A DNA stretch of 64,000 bases. Source: Tupaia tana (taxonomy: Eukaryota > Chordata > Mammalia > Scandentia > Tupaiidae). The notes under the pieces are model-generated. The model saw only the letters and a list, made by a program, of their open reading frames with translations, did no database searches and was not told the origin of the DNA. Of this stretch, positions 46,843 to 64,000 are shown piece after piece. A program made the position numbers and the translations under genes. Location of the stretch: positions 60,145,575-60,209,574 of the forward strand of contig JAKSZU010000016.1 in the NCBI GenBank assembly GCA_026018925.1, given 5' to 3'. Numbering within the stretch: position 1 is the first letter of the stretch; every line of letters starts with the position of its first letter.

Positions 46843-47360
46843 AAGCAGACCAGCAGATGGTGTAGTGGTTACATCACTGGACTCCCATGTAGCTGACCAT
46901 GGTTCAAGTCCCAGACTCGGATGCTTGAAACTCAATCTGGGCACGTGTGTGCCCAAGAGGAGAATGGAGGAGAAAGGATTGCAGCATGACCGTCCCCTCT
47001 GGGGAGTGATTTCTCGCTTTCTATCTCTCTGCCTCCATGTCTCTGATGAGCACATGAGCCATATAGCATGCTGATTAAGGTGCTGGATTCCCACGTGACC
47101 GACAGAGGTTAGAGTCCCAGAACAGGTGGCTTGCTTTCTCACTCCCCCCCTTCTCTGGTGAGCACGTGTGCCCTATAACAAATTTAAAAACTAATAATAG
47201 ATAAAATTAGGGCCAGCAGGTGGCGCGGCAGTTAAAGGTGCTGGACTCCCATATGGCTGACTGCAGTTCACTCCTGGACCTGGTGGCTTGCTCTCTCGGT
47301 CTCTCTCTGGTCAAAACTGAAAAGTAATGATAATAAATAAGTAATTCTTTTAAAATTAAT
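46843..47360 (+). mobile_element. Three SINEs (A, B-like chimera, B)
   Basis: 46843-47065 A-like; 47066-47200 a unit with B-type head and A-type end (GGTGAGCACGTGTGCCCTATAAC); 47209-47360 B. Confidence 0.75.
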
Positions 47361-47788
47361 TAATTAATTAGTTACATCATTTTTAAAAAGCTCTCAAAAA
47401 AAGGAACAAGGAGCATCTACTCTTCCTGCCACAAGGGGGAGCTCCAAGGGAACGTCTTAATCATGCCGGACAAGAATGTTTCTTAATTTCACCAAGAGCC
47501 TCTCACATACTCCCGCTCAGAGGGTCACCCCACTGAGTAACATGGAATGTTCGTTTTAGCCCCTACCCCATGTTATTTTGGAACGCACCCCAGAAAGTTT
47601 TACTCTTCCATACAGAGAGGCAGTGTTACAGTAACAGCATAACAATGTTGTGGCCAAGGGAAAAGATTGCCAGATTTAGCAAATAAAAATATAGGACGCT
47701 CAATTAAATCTGAATTGCAAGTAAACACAAATAATCATTGAATATAAGCATGTCCCAAACGTAGTATGGGATGTAGTAAAAATTGTTA
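47361..47788. other. Unique DNA with an old interspersed repeat
   Basis: 47660-47780 (AGATTTAGCAAATAAAAATATAGGACG..AGCATGTCCCAAA) resembles a widely dispersed mammalian repeat whose name I cannot assign. The rest is unassigned. Confidence 0.4.
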
Positions 47789-47887
47789 GGACCAGCAGGT
47801 GGCGTGGTGGTTAAGGTGCTAGACATTCCCACATGACCAACCATGGTTCAAGTCCTAGACCTGGTGGCTTGCTTTCCCACTTTCCCG

Positions 47888-47946
<59 letters not shown>

Positions 47947-48275
47947 TGGTCAAATTAAAAAATAAATGAAGGAACAAAATTTTTTGGAATTGTTTTAGGC
48001 CAGCAGGTGGCGTGGTGGTTAAGGCTGGATCCCATATGACCAACTACACACTTCAAGTCCCTGACCCAGCAGCTTAAAAATCATGCCAGGTACACATGCG
48101 TGTGTGCCCAAGATCCTGAGAGGAGAATGAAAGGGAAGGGATTGCAGAGTGGGCATCTCCCAGAGAGTGATTTCTCACTTTTTTTTTTCTCTCTCTCCCG
48201 CTCTCTTTCTCTGTCAAGTACACATATTCTATGGCAAAACTAAAATAAATAATTAAATAAACAAACAAATAAATA
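47789..48275 (+). mobile_element. SINEs B and C
   Basis: 47789-47985 B with (TG)n at 47909-47945; 47998-48270 C (GGCCAGCAGGTGGCGTGGTGG). Confidence 0.82.
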
Positions 48276-48384
48276 AATAATTGTTTTCCTGGAATTTAGA
48301 TTTGATTGAGCTTCTTTTATTTTCTAGCATCCCTACTGGAGATAAACCTCTTTTAACAATTTCACAAACTAAAATGCTTACAGG

Positions 48385-49410
48385 CCCAGCTGTGATGGCA
48401 TTGGAACATTAGAGCCATATGGGAAGGCCCAGGGTTTGAACCCCAATTGTTCTAAAAACCAGGTGTGCCCATGGTTGAGTCCAGGATCCTGGCTTGTTGG
48501 AGGTGCGGGTGGGGGAGAATCTTGGCATGGCAGAACCTGTCAAAGACTCCATCTCTCTAAATAAATGAATAAACAAATTTTGAAAAACTGGGACCAGCAG
48601 TTGGAGTAATGGCTATGTCACTGGACTCCCATGTAGTCGACCACGGTTCGAGTCCCAGACCCGGTGGCTTAAACTCACGCCAGATGCATGTGCATGCATG
48701 CCCAAGATCCCGAGAGGAGAATGGAGGAGAAGGGATTGCGGCGTGGCCATCCCCCCTGGTGGGGATAATTTCTCACATTCTGTCTCTATGTCTCTCTCTG
48801 TCTTTCTGGCAAGCGTACGTGCCCTATAGCAAAAACCTCTCCAAAAATAAATAAATAAATAAATAACTTATTTATTTGTTCCATAAGCAAGAGAGACAGA
48901 GAAAGAGAGTCAGCACCCCAACAGGGCTTTGACACCACAGTCCACTCCCAGTGCCAGCCAGCTACCCGCACACTCAGGGAGGTCTCTGAATGTGAACCTG
49001 GTCCCATGTGGGTCAGCCTCACAGAGAATCATGTTTCACTGCTGTTCCACTATTGGGTCCAATAAGTAAACTTTAAAAAATTGCTCACAGGGGCCGGCAA
49101 GTGGCATGGTGGTTAAAGGTGCTAGACTCCCACATGGCAACCACAGTTTGAGTCCCAAACCTGGCAGCTTGGTTTCTCACTTTCTCTCTCTCTCTCCCTC
49201 TCTGGTCAAATTGAAATTAATTAATTAATAAACAAAGGCCGGCAGGGAGCATGGTGGTTAAGGTGCTGGACTCACACATGGCTGACCATGGTTCGAGTAC
49301 CGAACCTGACAGCTTGCCTTCTCATCTTCCCTTTCTCTCTCTCTGTCTCTCTGGTCTACTTAAAAAAGTAAGAAGAAGAAATAAATGTAAATAAGTAAAT
49401 AATTCTTTTT
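48385..49410. mobile_element. SINE cluster: D plus, A plus, D minus, B plus, B plus
   Basis: 48385-48560 D; 48588-48865 A (subfamily A2: GGTTCGAGTCC, TTAAACTCACGCC, GCGTGGCC); 48866-49070 D reversed; 49090-49230 B; 49235-49410 B. Confidence 0.78.
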
Positions 49411-49686
49411 TAAAGAATTGCTTACAGTTTGCTCTTTGCTGGTGCCCATTCCATTGTCTGTTAGAGCAGATGCCCCAGATTATTTTCTAAAAGGATGCGT
49501 GACCTGGCCACAAGCTCTCCCACAGAACCTCCCTGACTGGCAGTGGGGTGACATCCGACTTCTGGACACACTCTTTTCCCAGTGAGGTGTTGCCCCACTC
49601 GTCTTAGCTGATGTGGAGCAGCTGTGGCTCAGCCCTTCACTGAGAAAGTCTCCTGCTCCCTCTCTCTCAAAAGCTTGGCTGAGACA

Positions 49687-49690
<4 letters not shown>
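49411..49690. other. Unassigned intergenic DNA
   Basis: Unique; no recognised feature. Confidence 0.35.

Positions 49691-49736
<46 letters not shown>
49691..49736. repeat. (AT)23 microsatellite
   Basis: Uninterrupted AT dinucleotides. Confidence 0.97.
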
Positions 49737-49739
<3 letters not shown>

Positions 49740-50997
49740 AATAAAAGAATTATTCCATATAACTTTATTTGTTTATTTATTTATTCTAATTTGACCAGAG
49801 AGGGACAGCATGAGAGAGAGAGAGAAAGTGAGAAAGCAAGCTGCCAGGTCCGGGACTCGAACCATGGTCAGCCACATGGGAGTCCAGCACCCTTAACCAC
49901 TACACCACCTGCCGAACCCCAAACAATATATTTTTTAAAAAATGATTATTTATTTAATTTTGTTTATTCATTCATTTATTTTAATTTGACCGGAGAGAGA
50001 CACACAGACACAGAGAAGGAAAGTGAGAAAGCAAGCCACCAGGTGCAGGACTCAAACCGTGGTCAGCTATGTGGGAGTGCCCAGCGCCTTAACCACCTAC
50101 TGGTCCCAACAAGCAATATTTTTTTAAAAGAATTTTTTTATCTAACTTTATTAATTTATTTATTTTAATTTGACCAGAGAAGGACAGAGTAAGAGAGAGG
50201 GAAAGTGAGAAAGCAAGCCGCCAGCCCCAGGACTTGTACCACAGTTGGGCATGTGGGAATCCAGTGCCCTTAACTATCATGCCACCTGCCAGCCCCAACA
50301 AACAATATTTTTTAAAAGAATTATTTATTTCTATTTATTTATTTTATTAGTAGTAGTATTTTTATTTTATATAGAATACGTGTGCTCACCACAGAGAGAG
50401 AAAGTGAGAAAGCAAGTTGCCAGGTCGGGGACTCGAACCACTGTGGGCCATGTGGGAGTTCAATGCTTTAACCACCATGCTACCTGCTGGCCCAAACAAT
50501 ATTTTTTAAAAATTATCTAAATAGGGGCCAGCAGGTGGCATGGTAGTTAAGGGCGCTGGACTCCCACATGGCTGGCCGTGGTTCAAGTCCCAGACCTGGC
50601 GGCTTGCTTTCTCACTTTCTCTCTCTCTCTCTCACCCTGTCCCTCTCTGGTCAAATTAAAATAAGTAAATAAATACAGTCAAATAAAATTATTTTTGTAA
50701 AAAAACAAACTTATATATATATTATTTTTTTTTTTTTGGAGAGGTTTTTTTTTTTTTGCTATAGGGCACGTGCGCTCGCCAGACAGACAGAGAGAGACAT
50801 AGAGACAGAAAGCGAGAAATCACCCCCCAGGGAGGATGGTCACGCCGCAATCCCTTCTCCTCCATTCTCCTCTCGGGATCTTGGGCACGCATGCACACAC
50901 GCCCGGCGTGAGTTGTAAGCCACCGGGTCCAAGACGCGAACCGCGGTCGACTACGTGGGAGTCCAGCGACATAGCCATTACGCTAACTGCTGGTTCC
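49740..50997. mobile_element. SINE cluster: four minus B-type, one plus B, one minus A
   Basis: 49740-49920, 49930-50108, 50115-50297 and 50305-50495 B-type minus; 50523-50695 B plus; 50722-50997 A minus, subfamily A1 (reversed GGTTCGCG). aaacttatat occurs on both sides of the A copy. Confidence 0.88.
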
Positions 50998-51426
50998 CAA
51001 ACTTATATTTTAAAAAAGAGAAAGAATTGGCAGTTGCCACCTGGCAATCTGCCCACCCAAGAGCCTTTTTGGGTGTACTTTCCTTTCTTTCCTATTAAAT
51101 CTTCTCTTCTACCTAAAAAAAAAAAAAAAAAAAAAAGAGAGAGAGAGAGAGAGAGAAAGAATTATCTAAAGAATGCTTTTATTTCCCTAGACCAGTGATA
51201 AAACTTTTAAGTGAGAAGGCCAATTCAGAAAAAAAAGTAACCTGTTACCAAAATTTTTTTTAAAAATTATCTTTTATCAGGAAATGTAATATCCACAACT
51301 TTGCTTAAGCATGCTTTTATTGTTTTTCCAAATGCTAGAGGGTTTCATTATTTTGAGTACACTTTGAGAAACATGCCTGCCCTGGTGTATCTGATGTAAC
51401 ACTGTACCTTCTACCAACGGTGTTGG
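50998..51426. other. Unassigned DNA with an A-tract
   Basis: 51114-51137 is an A-tract followed by a GA repeat to about 51158, after CCTATTAAATCTTCTCTTC; it could be the end of a truncated retroelement. Otherwise nothing recognised. Confidence 0.35.
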
Positions 51427-51437
51427 TCAAGGAAAGC

Positions 51438-51695
51438 TTTTTTTTTTTTTTTGGAGAGGTTTTTGCTATAGGGCGTGTGCACTCGCCAGACAGACAGAGA
51501 GAGACAGAAAGCGAGAAATCACCCCCCAGGGGGGATGGTCCCACCGCAATCCCTTCTCCTCCATTCTCCTCTTGGGATCTTGGGCACGCACGCACACGCA
51601 CCCGGTGTGAGTTTTAAGCCACCGGGTCTGGGACGCGAACCGCGGTCGACTACGTGGGAGTCCAACGACATAGCCATTACGCTAACTGCTGGTTC
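51438..51695 (-). mobile_element. SINE A, minus strand, with TSD
   Basis: TSD tcaaggaaagc at 51427-51437 and 51696-51706. Subfamily A1 with undecayed CpGs. Confidence 0.92.
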
Positions 51696-51802
51696 TCAAG
51701 GAAAGCATTTTTGGAACGGCATGGCCACCACTCAGTGGGCCTGCTCACCCCACAAACCATGACAGACAATATAATGTTGTTTTTAAAGAATTATTCATTT
51801 AC

Positions 51803-52160
51803 GGGGCTACACGTGGCATGGTGGTCGAGGCACTCACTGGACTCTCACATGGCCAACCGTGGTTCAAGTCACAGACCTGGTAGCTTGCTTTCTCACTTTC
51901 TCTCTCTCTCTTTGTCTCTCTCTGATCAAACTGGAAAATAATAATAAATAAAGTTAAATAAAAGTATTATTTAAAAAGTTTAAATTTAAAAATAATTATT
52001 CATTTATTTTATTTGTTATTATTATTTATTTTTAAATTTGACCAGAGAGAGGGAAAGAGAGAAAAGGAAAGTGAAAAAGCAAGCCAATAGGTGTGGAACG
52101 CAAACCATGGTTGGTCATGTGGGAGTCCAGTGCCTCAACCACCAAGCCACCTCCAGCCTC
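51803..52160. mobile_element. SINE B plus, then B minus
   Basis: 51803-51975 and 51990-52160. Confidence 0.82.
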
Positions 52161-52227
52161 AAAATGGTTTTATTTTAAGTCACAGCAATAGAGAATAAAG
52201 TAGTCTCCTCCTCCCCTCCTTTTTAAA

Positions 52228-53333
<1,106 letters not shown>

Positions 53334-53384
53334 TTCCTCTTTATTTTAATTGAGTTGTCTTTTTTCTTAGTGTGTTTTTTGTTT

Positions 53385-54075
53385 TTGTTTTGTTTTCTAT
53401 ATGGCACATGCATTTGCTAGAGAGAAGCAAACAGAGAGGGAAAAGGAGAAAGCACCTCCTAGGGGGAATGGCCATGCTGCAATCCCTTCTCCTTCGTTTT
53501 CTTGTTGGGATTTTGAGCATGCATGCACACACACTCGGTGTTTTTCAGGCCACTGGGTCCAGGACTCAAACTGTGCAGTTGACCATGTGTGATCCCACTG
53601 CCTTAGCCACCATACATGCCGCTGCTGGCTTTCTTAGAGCTTTTTAATTACAGATTCTTTTTCTTTTTTAAGAATTATTTACTGGGGCCGGCAAGTGGTG
53701 TGGTTGTTAAGGGCACAGGATTCCCATATGGCCAACTGTGATTCAAGTCCCGGACCTGGCAGCTTGCTTTCTCACTTTCCCTCTCTCACTCTGTCCCTTT
53801 CTGGTCAAATTTTAAAATAAATAAAGTTAAATGAAATAATTCTTTCCAAAAAAAAGGGAAAAAAGAATAATTTATTTATTTTCATTTATTATGATTATTA
53901 TCTTTTTTTCCTTTTTTTTTTTTTTTTTTTTTTTAGTTTGCTACAGGGCACATGTGCTCACCGGAGAGAGATTGAGAGAGCGAGAAGGTGAGAAAGCAAG
54001 TCACCAGGTCCAGGACTTGAACCACAGTCAGTCATGCGGGAATCTAATACCTTTATCATGCCACCCACCAGCCCC
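53385..54075. mobile_element. SINE cluster: C minus, B plus, B-type minus
   Basis: 53385-53630 C reversed (ATATGGCACATGCATTTGC); 53670-53860 B; 53870-54075 reversed unit with T-tract, TTTGCTACAGGGCACATG, ending CCACCAGCCCC. Confidence 0.8.
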
Positions 54076-54683
54076 TAAGGATTTTGTAAAACATTTTTTA
54101 TCTTGAAAATAAAACATGTGGTCATATCAGTCTGCTCAGTTTCAAATACAAGACTTTCATCCGCCACTTCTCATTTTTTTGGTGACAGCTCTAGCTGGTG
54201 TTAACTTTTATACATATCAATCCTCACTCCCACATCGGCACATTAACTGTTCCATAAACCATCCTTCTGGCCCTCCCGAAGCCCAGACTGAACCAATATA
54301 CACTGACAGCTGGCAGGCCAAGGAATATCAGAGCACAATTAGGCCAGCGTTGGCCTACCCGAGCCTTAATTTCCCCATCTGAGTAAGAGGGATTTTCTAA
54401 AATTTGAGCTCAGGACACAGTGGGAAGACAGGAGATGTAATAGTCAGCACTTCTCTGGCAGGATCATGGCCTCCGAAGATGCCTGCACCCTTCCCCAGAA
54501 CCTGTGAATATCTCACCTTTGCAGACAGGATCCGGGGATGAACTTTGAGACAGGTTGGTCATTCAGGTGGGCTTAGTCTAATCCCATGAATCCTTGCATC
54601 GCCTTAGTCAGAGAGAAAGGTATAAAGACAGAAGAGGGGTCAGAGAGAGGCAGCCTTGCTGACTCTAAAGATGGAGAAAGAGG
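54076..54683. other. Unassigned intergenic DNA
   Basis: About 600 bp of unique sequence, including an 88-codon plus frame at 54116-54382 with no recognised family. Confidence 0.4.
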
Positions 54684-55272
54684 GGGCCAGCAGGTGGTGT
54701 GGTGGTTAAGGGTGCTGGACTCCCACATGGCCGACTGCAGTTCGAGTCCCAGGCCTGGTAGCTTGCTTTTTCACTTTCCCTCTCTCTCTTTGTCCCTCTG
54801 TGGTCAAATTAAAACTAAATAAATAAAGTTAATTAAAATAGTTCTTAAAAAAAAATTATTGAGGAAGGGAACCAGGAGACAAGATATAAGAGTAGCCTCT
54901 GGAAGCTTGAAAGGCAAAAATGGTTGCTCCTCCAGGACCTCCAGGAAGGAAGACAGACCCACTGACATTTCAGCCCATTGAGAACCATGTCAGACTTCTT
55001 TTTCTCTTTTTTTTTTTTTTTTTAAAGAGGTTTTTGCCTTAGGGGGGTGTGTGCTTGTTAGAGAGAGAGAAAGACAGAGACAGTGAGAGGGAAAGTGAGA
55101 AATCACCCCAGAGAAGGATGGCCACACTGCTATCCCTTCTCCTTCATTTTCCTCCCAGATATTGGGCACACACACGCCCAGTGTGATGTTCAAGTCACCA
55201 GGTCTGGGATTCAAACCATGGTCAACCATGCGGAAGTCCAGTAACATAACTGCTACACCATCTGCTGGCTCC
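54684..55272. mobile_element. SINE B plus and long SINE minus
   Basis: 54684-54850 B; 55000-55272 reversed long SINE ending CTACACCATCTGCTGGC. Confidence 0.83.
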
Positions 55273-55340
55273 CCCTTGTCATACTTCTAATCCTCAGAAT
55301 TGTAAGATAGAAATTTGCATGTCCCGGTGGAGGGTACTCA

Positions 55341-55342
<2 letters not shown>

Positions 55343-55395
<53 letters not shown>
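55343..55395. repeat. (CT)n microsatellite
   Basis: About 53 bp of CT dinucleotides, nearly pure. Confidence 0.95.
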
Positions 55396-55403
<8 letters not shown>

Positions 55404-55646
55404 TACTCTCTCATTTTCACAGACACATGCATGTGTTCTATTCTGAAAAAAGAAGAGGAGGAGGATCAAGGAAAAACAAGGAAGCTTTTGACAAACACAA
55501 AAATGAAAAGTTATCCGTTGATTATAACATATATGATAATATCTTTTACTTGACTAATATGCACCGTATTCATGCTGGAAAAACAACATTTTGTATGCGT
55601 AAAGATGTACAGTGATTAAATGAAAAAAAGTTTAAAGTAATAAATA

Positions 55647-55892
55647 GGGGCTGGTAGGTGGTGTGGTGGTTAGAGTGCCGAACTCCCACATGGCAGACTG
55701 CGGTTCGAGTCCTGGACCTGGCAGCTGGCTTTCTCACTTTCCCTTTTCCTCTCTCTCTTTCTCTCTCTCTCTGGTAAAATTAAAAAAAAAATAATAATAA
55801 TAAATAAAATAATTCTATAAAAATAATAAAGAAAGAAAGAAAAGAAAAATACTGATAGTGAAAATACATACATACATACATACATACATAAA
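55647..55892 (+). mobile_element. SINE B and (CATA)n
   Basis: 55647-55830 B (GGGGCTGGTAGGTGGTGTGG, GGTTCGAGTCC), followed by CATA repeats at 55866-55890. Confidence 0.86.
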
Positions 55893-56233
55893 AATCACAA
55901 GAAAATCAGTCTTACTCTGCTGCTTTTGCCATGATATTACTGAGTAAGATTTTGTTACACTGAAGTGTCTGACTCGTGAGAACCCACAGGAGAAATTTAT
56001 ATTCTGCTCTCATACCTAGAAGAGACTCTTACTCTTTCCACTAGCTGCTAGGAACCTTAGAGCAGTGATTCTAACGAGTGCATCTTGGGGAGGTGGAACT
56101 ATCAGAATCACTTGGGCAACTTTTGTAAACTACTTGCATTCCCCCCAAAATGCCAATCTGTTTCCCTCGAGAAAGTGTTTGCCTTCCTACTGCAAGAGCT
56201 ATTGCTTCAGTAAGTCACTGTATTATTTAGAAA
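55893..56233. other. Unique DNA with a MER5-like remnant
   Basis: 56055-56140 (TATCAGAATCACTTGGGCAAC) resembles MER5; the rest is unassigned. Confidence 0.4.
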
Positions 56234-56572
56234 AGCGAGTCCTGGGCCAGCCAGGTGGCACGGTAGTTAAGATGGGTGGATCTCACATGGTTGACTATGC
56301 GGTTCTAAGTCCCAGACCTGGCAGCTTAAAAACTGTGCTGGGCACATGTGTGTGTGCCAAAATTCCAGGAGGAGAGTGGAAAAGTGATTGCACATGGCCA
56401 TCACCTCTGGGGATGATTTTTCACTTTCTCTCTCTCTGACTCTCTGTTTCACAATGCCCTATGGCAAAAACCTAAAAAAACAATTTTTTTTAAAATAAAA
56501 AACCCAAGAGGAAAATAGAGATGGAATTATGGTATGGTTATCTCCCCTGAGGAGTACTTTCTCTCTCTCTCC

Positions 56573-56604
<32 letters not shown>

Positions 56605-57569
56605 GTCTCCAGTGAGTGCATGCAATCTATGTCAAATTAAAAAAAAAAAGTTGTTGATCACCGGTTCTCAAATGTAACCAGGGAACTACAGATCCTTTCA
56701 TGCCAAACTCAAAACTACTTTCATGGGCCCAACAGGTGGATGGTATAGTGGTTATGTTGCTGGACTCCCACATGGTTGACCACGGTTTGAGTCCTGGACC
56801 CAGGACTCATGCTGGGTGTGGGTGCATACGTACCCAAGATCCCAAGAGAATGGAGGAAAAGGGATTGTGGCATGGGGGTGATTTCTCATTTTCTGTCTCT
56901 GTCTCTCCAGCAAGCACACAGGCCCTATAGCAAAAATCTCTCAAAAAAAAAAAAAAAACCCTATTCTCAGGACCAGCAGTTAGCGTGATGGCTATGTCGC
57001 TGGACTCCCATGTAGTTGACCGTGATTCGAGTCCTGGACCCAGTGGCCTAAACTCACGCCAGGCACGTGTGCGTGCGTGCCCACGATCCCGAGAGGAGAA
57101 TGGAGGAGAAGGCATTGCAGCATTGCCATCCATCCTGGGGGGCGATTTCTCACTTTCTGTCCCTCTGTCTCTGTCTCTCTATCAAGCGCATGTGCCCTAT
57201 AGCAAAAAAACAAAAACAAAAAACTTTCCATAAATTAATAAATAAATAGCCCTATTCTCATAATAATGGCAAGTGTATAGTATAGAATTTTTATTTATTT
57301 ATTTTTTTAGAGAGAGATTTTTGCTATAGGCCGTGTGCGCTCACCAGAGAGACAGGGAGATACAAAGTGAGAAGTTACCCCTCCAGGGGGGATGGCCACA
57401 CTGCAATCCCTTCTCCTCCATTCTCCTCTCAGGATTTTGGGCATGCGTGCACATGTACCCAGTGTGAGTTTTAAGCCGCCAAGTCTCGAACCACGGTCAG
57501 CTATCTGGGAGTCCAGTGGGAGTCCAATGACATAACTGTTACACCACCTGCTGGTCCCCAGGGTTTTTG

Positions 57570-57602
<33 letters not shown>

Positions 57603-58035
57603 GAATTACTTGTTCAATTTTACTTATTATTGCTATTCTTCAATTTGACCAGAGAGAGAGGGAAAAGAGAGGAAGAAAACAAATTGCTAGGTCCAGGGTT
57701 TGAACAGCATTTGGCCATGTGGGAATCTAGCACTTTAACTACCACACCACCTGCTGGCCCCAGGTTTGTTTTTGTTTTTTTTTTTGTTTGTTTTTTTAAG
57801 TTTTGCTGAGGGCACATGTGCTTGCTGGAGAGAGAGAGTGAAAAAAACACTCCCCATGGGGGACAGCCACACTACAATGCCTTTCTTCCATTTCTCCATC
57901 CTGTCAAGATTTTGGACATGTATGCACAAGGCAACTGGCATGTTTTTTAAGCCACTGAGGCCAGGGTTCAAATCATAGTTGGCCACATGGGAACCAGCTC
58001 CCTCCCTTAACCAGAAAGCCACAAAGCCAGCCCTA
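56234..58035. mobile_element. SINE cluster: C, partial, A, A plus; A, B, C minus
   Basis: 56234-56480 C; 56500-56650 SINE 3' part; 56724-56958 A; 56970-57249 A with TSD ccctattctca at 56959-56969 and 57250-57260; 57305-57560 A minus; 57600-57765 B minus; 57780-58035 C minus. Confidence 0.85.
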
Positions 58036-58470
58036 TGATTTTTTAAGATTATTTTATTTATTTCTTCCATGAGTGAGAGAGATAAAGAGATAGGCACCCT
58101 CAATAGGGTTTTGTGTGTGTGTGTGTACTTTCCAGGGATGGGGGGATAAGAAATCACCCCCTAACAGGGCTGGCCACAACCCCTTCTCCTCCATTCTCCT
58201 CTTGGGATTTTGAGCATGCACGCACATGTGCCTGGCATGGTTTTTCAAGCTGCTGAGTCTGGGGCTTGAACCACACAGCTGGCCATGTGAGATACCTTCC
58301 TCCATGCCATCCGCTGGCCCTCAAAAGGGTCTTTATGCCGCAATCCACTCTTAGTCTCAGCCAGCTCAGATCATGGGCACAAGCATGCACCCAATGTGCT
58401 CAGGAAGGTCCTGGGTTTGCATCCCAGGTGGGTTCAGTTACAACTCTACTGCTGTGCCACCATTTGGCCT
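58036..58470 (-). mobile_element. SINE D split by a C-like SINE
   Basis: Outer reversed D at 58036-58109 and 58331-58470. Inner reversed C-like copy 58110-58317. TSD ccctcaatagggt at 58097-58109 and 58318-58330 (one mismatch). Confidence 0.85.
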
Positions 58471-59349
58471 CCTTTTTACCTCTTCAGGCTGATAGGTAGT
58501 AAGGGCTCTCCATTATGGCTAGCCCCAGGGTGCTTCATCTCTGTTTCCCTCATGCCTGCATGCACCTCTGTACATAGTTCCTTCATTAAACTCTCTTCAA
58601 TTCCTCTTTGAGAAGCTGTGTGTGTCTCAAACAGGCATTAACAGAACTACATCTAGTGGTCGAATGACTTTCCCAAGGTCACACCAACAGTAAGAGACAG
58701 AGTACCTGGAGTACGCACTTAATCACAGAGGATAGTCATTTTCAGCCTCCCCAGCCTGCCCAGCCCCCTCCCAGAATCCCTATGCCCTGCCACACCTGCC
58801 GGAATCTGTGATCCTTTTGTTGGGATGGGATTGAATTCCCCAGGGCTCCTGTCCCAGACCTGGCTAGCAGCTCTAGTAACCAGAGCTGTGTGAGAAGAAA
58901 AGGCCAAGCCATTGGGGCAGCCGCACCCCAAACAGAGGTGAGGTCGCCGGTGAGTCATGCCAGTGAGGGGCCACCTCACCAGTCCCAAGGGCCACTGCTC
59001 ACCCTGGAACACTGGCCTCCCAGCTCCTAGCTATTCTCTTCTTTGGTCTTTGCTCAGGTTCTTCACTCCGGTCCCACCCAACAGGTGTCCAGAGCTAGGA
59101 CACCTGCCCTAACGCACACACCCTGGGCCTCCGAAGTGAGATGCACACAGGGCTCTGGGTGAGGCCCTCCAGCTCCCCACTTCCCCCTTCTTTCTCCAGA
59201 TCCTCTCAGATTCCCAGAGATGGGCTCCAGCCAGGAAGGGTGGGGCTGCCCCTGGGACCATCAGGAGTCACGGGGCTGCGTAGGCAGTGACAGAGCTGTG
59301 ACCAAGAGCAGACCGTCACCCATCTGTGTCTCCAGCCGACTAACGTGCC
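58471..59349 (+). promoter_or_regulatory. PRSS36: PRSS36 upstream region
   Basis: SINE-free, CT- and GC-richer sequence ahead of the PRSS36 ATG; 58655-58710 may be an old MIR piece (TTTCCCAAGGTCACACCAACAGTAAG). No TATA box or CpG island stands out, so the start site is unknown. Confidence 0.45.

Positions 59350-64000
<4,651 letters not shown>

Overview
This is a 64 kb piece of a placental-mammal nuclear genome. It holds interrupted genes with GT/AG introns, a CpG-rich promoter, L1-style retrocopies with poly(A) tails and target-site duplications (TSDs), and roughly one hundred short tRNA-derived SINEs. Gene order matches the human 16p11.2 neighbourhood FUS-PRSS36. FUS is on the minus strand (coding exons 21478 down to 8820). 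PRSS36 (polyserase-2) is on the plus strand (from 59350, running off the right edge). The two genes lie head to head, about 38 kb apart. There is no bacterial, plasmid, phage or CRISPR content.

The species is not certain. The dominant SINEs are tRNA-like, with an A box (TAGCGTAATGG or TGGCGTGGTGG) and a B box (GGTTCGAGTCC). A few 7SL/Alu-like monomer fragments are also present. Abundant tRNA SINEs in monomeric and dimeric forms, plus sparse 7SL monomers, best fit what I recall of the CYN SINEs of colugos (Dermoptera). I could not check this. Four local names are used below. A: about 250 bp, starts GGGACCAGCAGTTAGCGTAATGG and ends CCTATAGCAAAAACCTCTCC plus A-tail. B: about 150 bp, starts GGGGCCAGCAGGTGGCGTGG, has a CT-rich middle and ends TCTGGTCAAATTAAAATAAA. 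C: a long, older type with GCTGGATCCCACATGG and GTGCCCAAAATCC. D: a still older tRNA-like type, ending in a CT-rich stretch plus GAAGTAAATAAA-like tail.

Layout. 1-8650: intergenic DNA downstream of FUS, mostly SINEs, with an unrecognised unique block at 4940-5975. 8650-21560: FUS, 15 coding exons, predicted 515 aa. 20780-21650: CpG-rich FUS promoter. 21700-59340: intergenic, SINE-saturated, carrying three processed gene copies: SNRPC (30661-31457, one frameshift), ZNF146 (34125-37344, intact 292-codon ORF with ten zinc fingers) and RPS20 (52649-53154, broken). 59350-64000: the first six coding exons of PRSS36, covering signal peptide, propeptide and most of the first trypsin-like domain.

FUS and PRSS36 are not functionally linked; they are conserved neighbours. 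The most notable points are: the intact ZNF146 retrogene; SINE copies nested up to three deep with readable TSDs, which give a relative chronology; composite SINEs framed by a single TSD; two linked-variant subfamilies of SINE A; the absence of SINEs from FUS introns 6 and 7; and a 37-bp tandem duplication touching the exon 9 splice donor of FUS.
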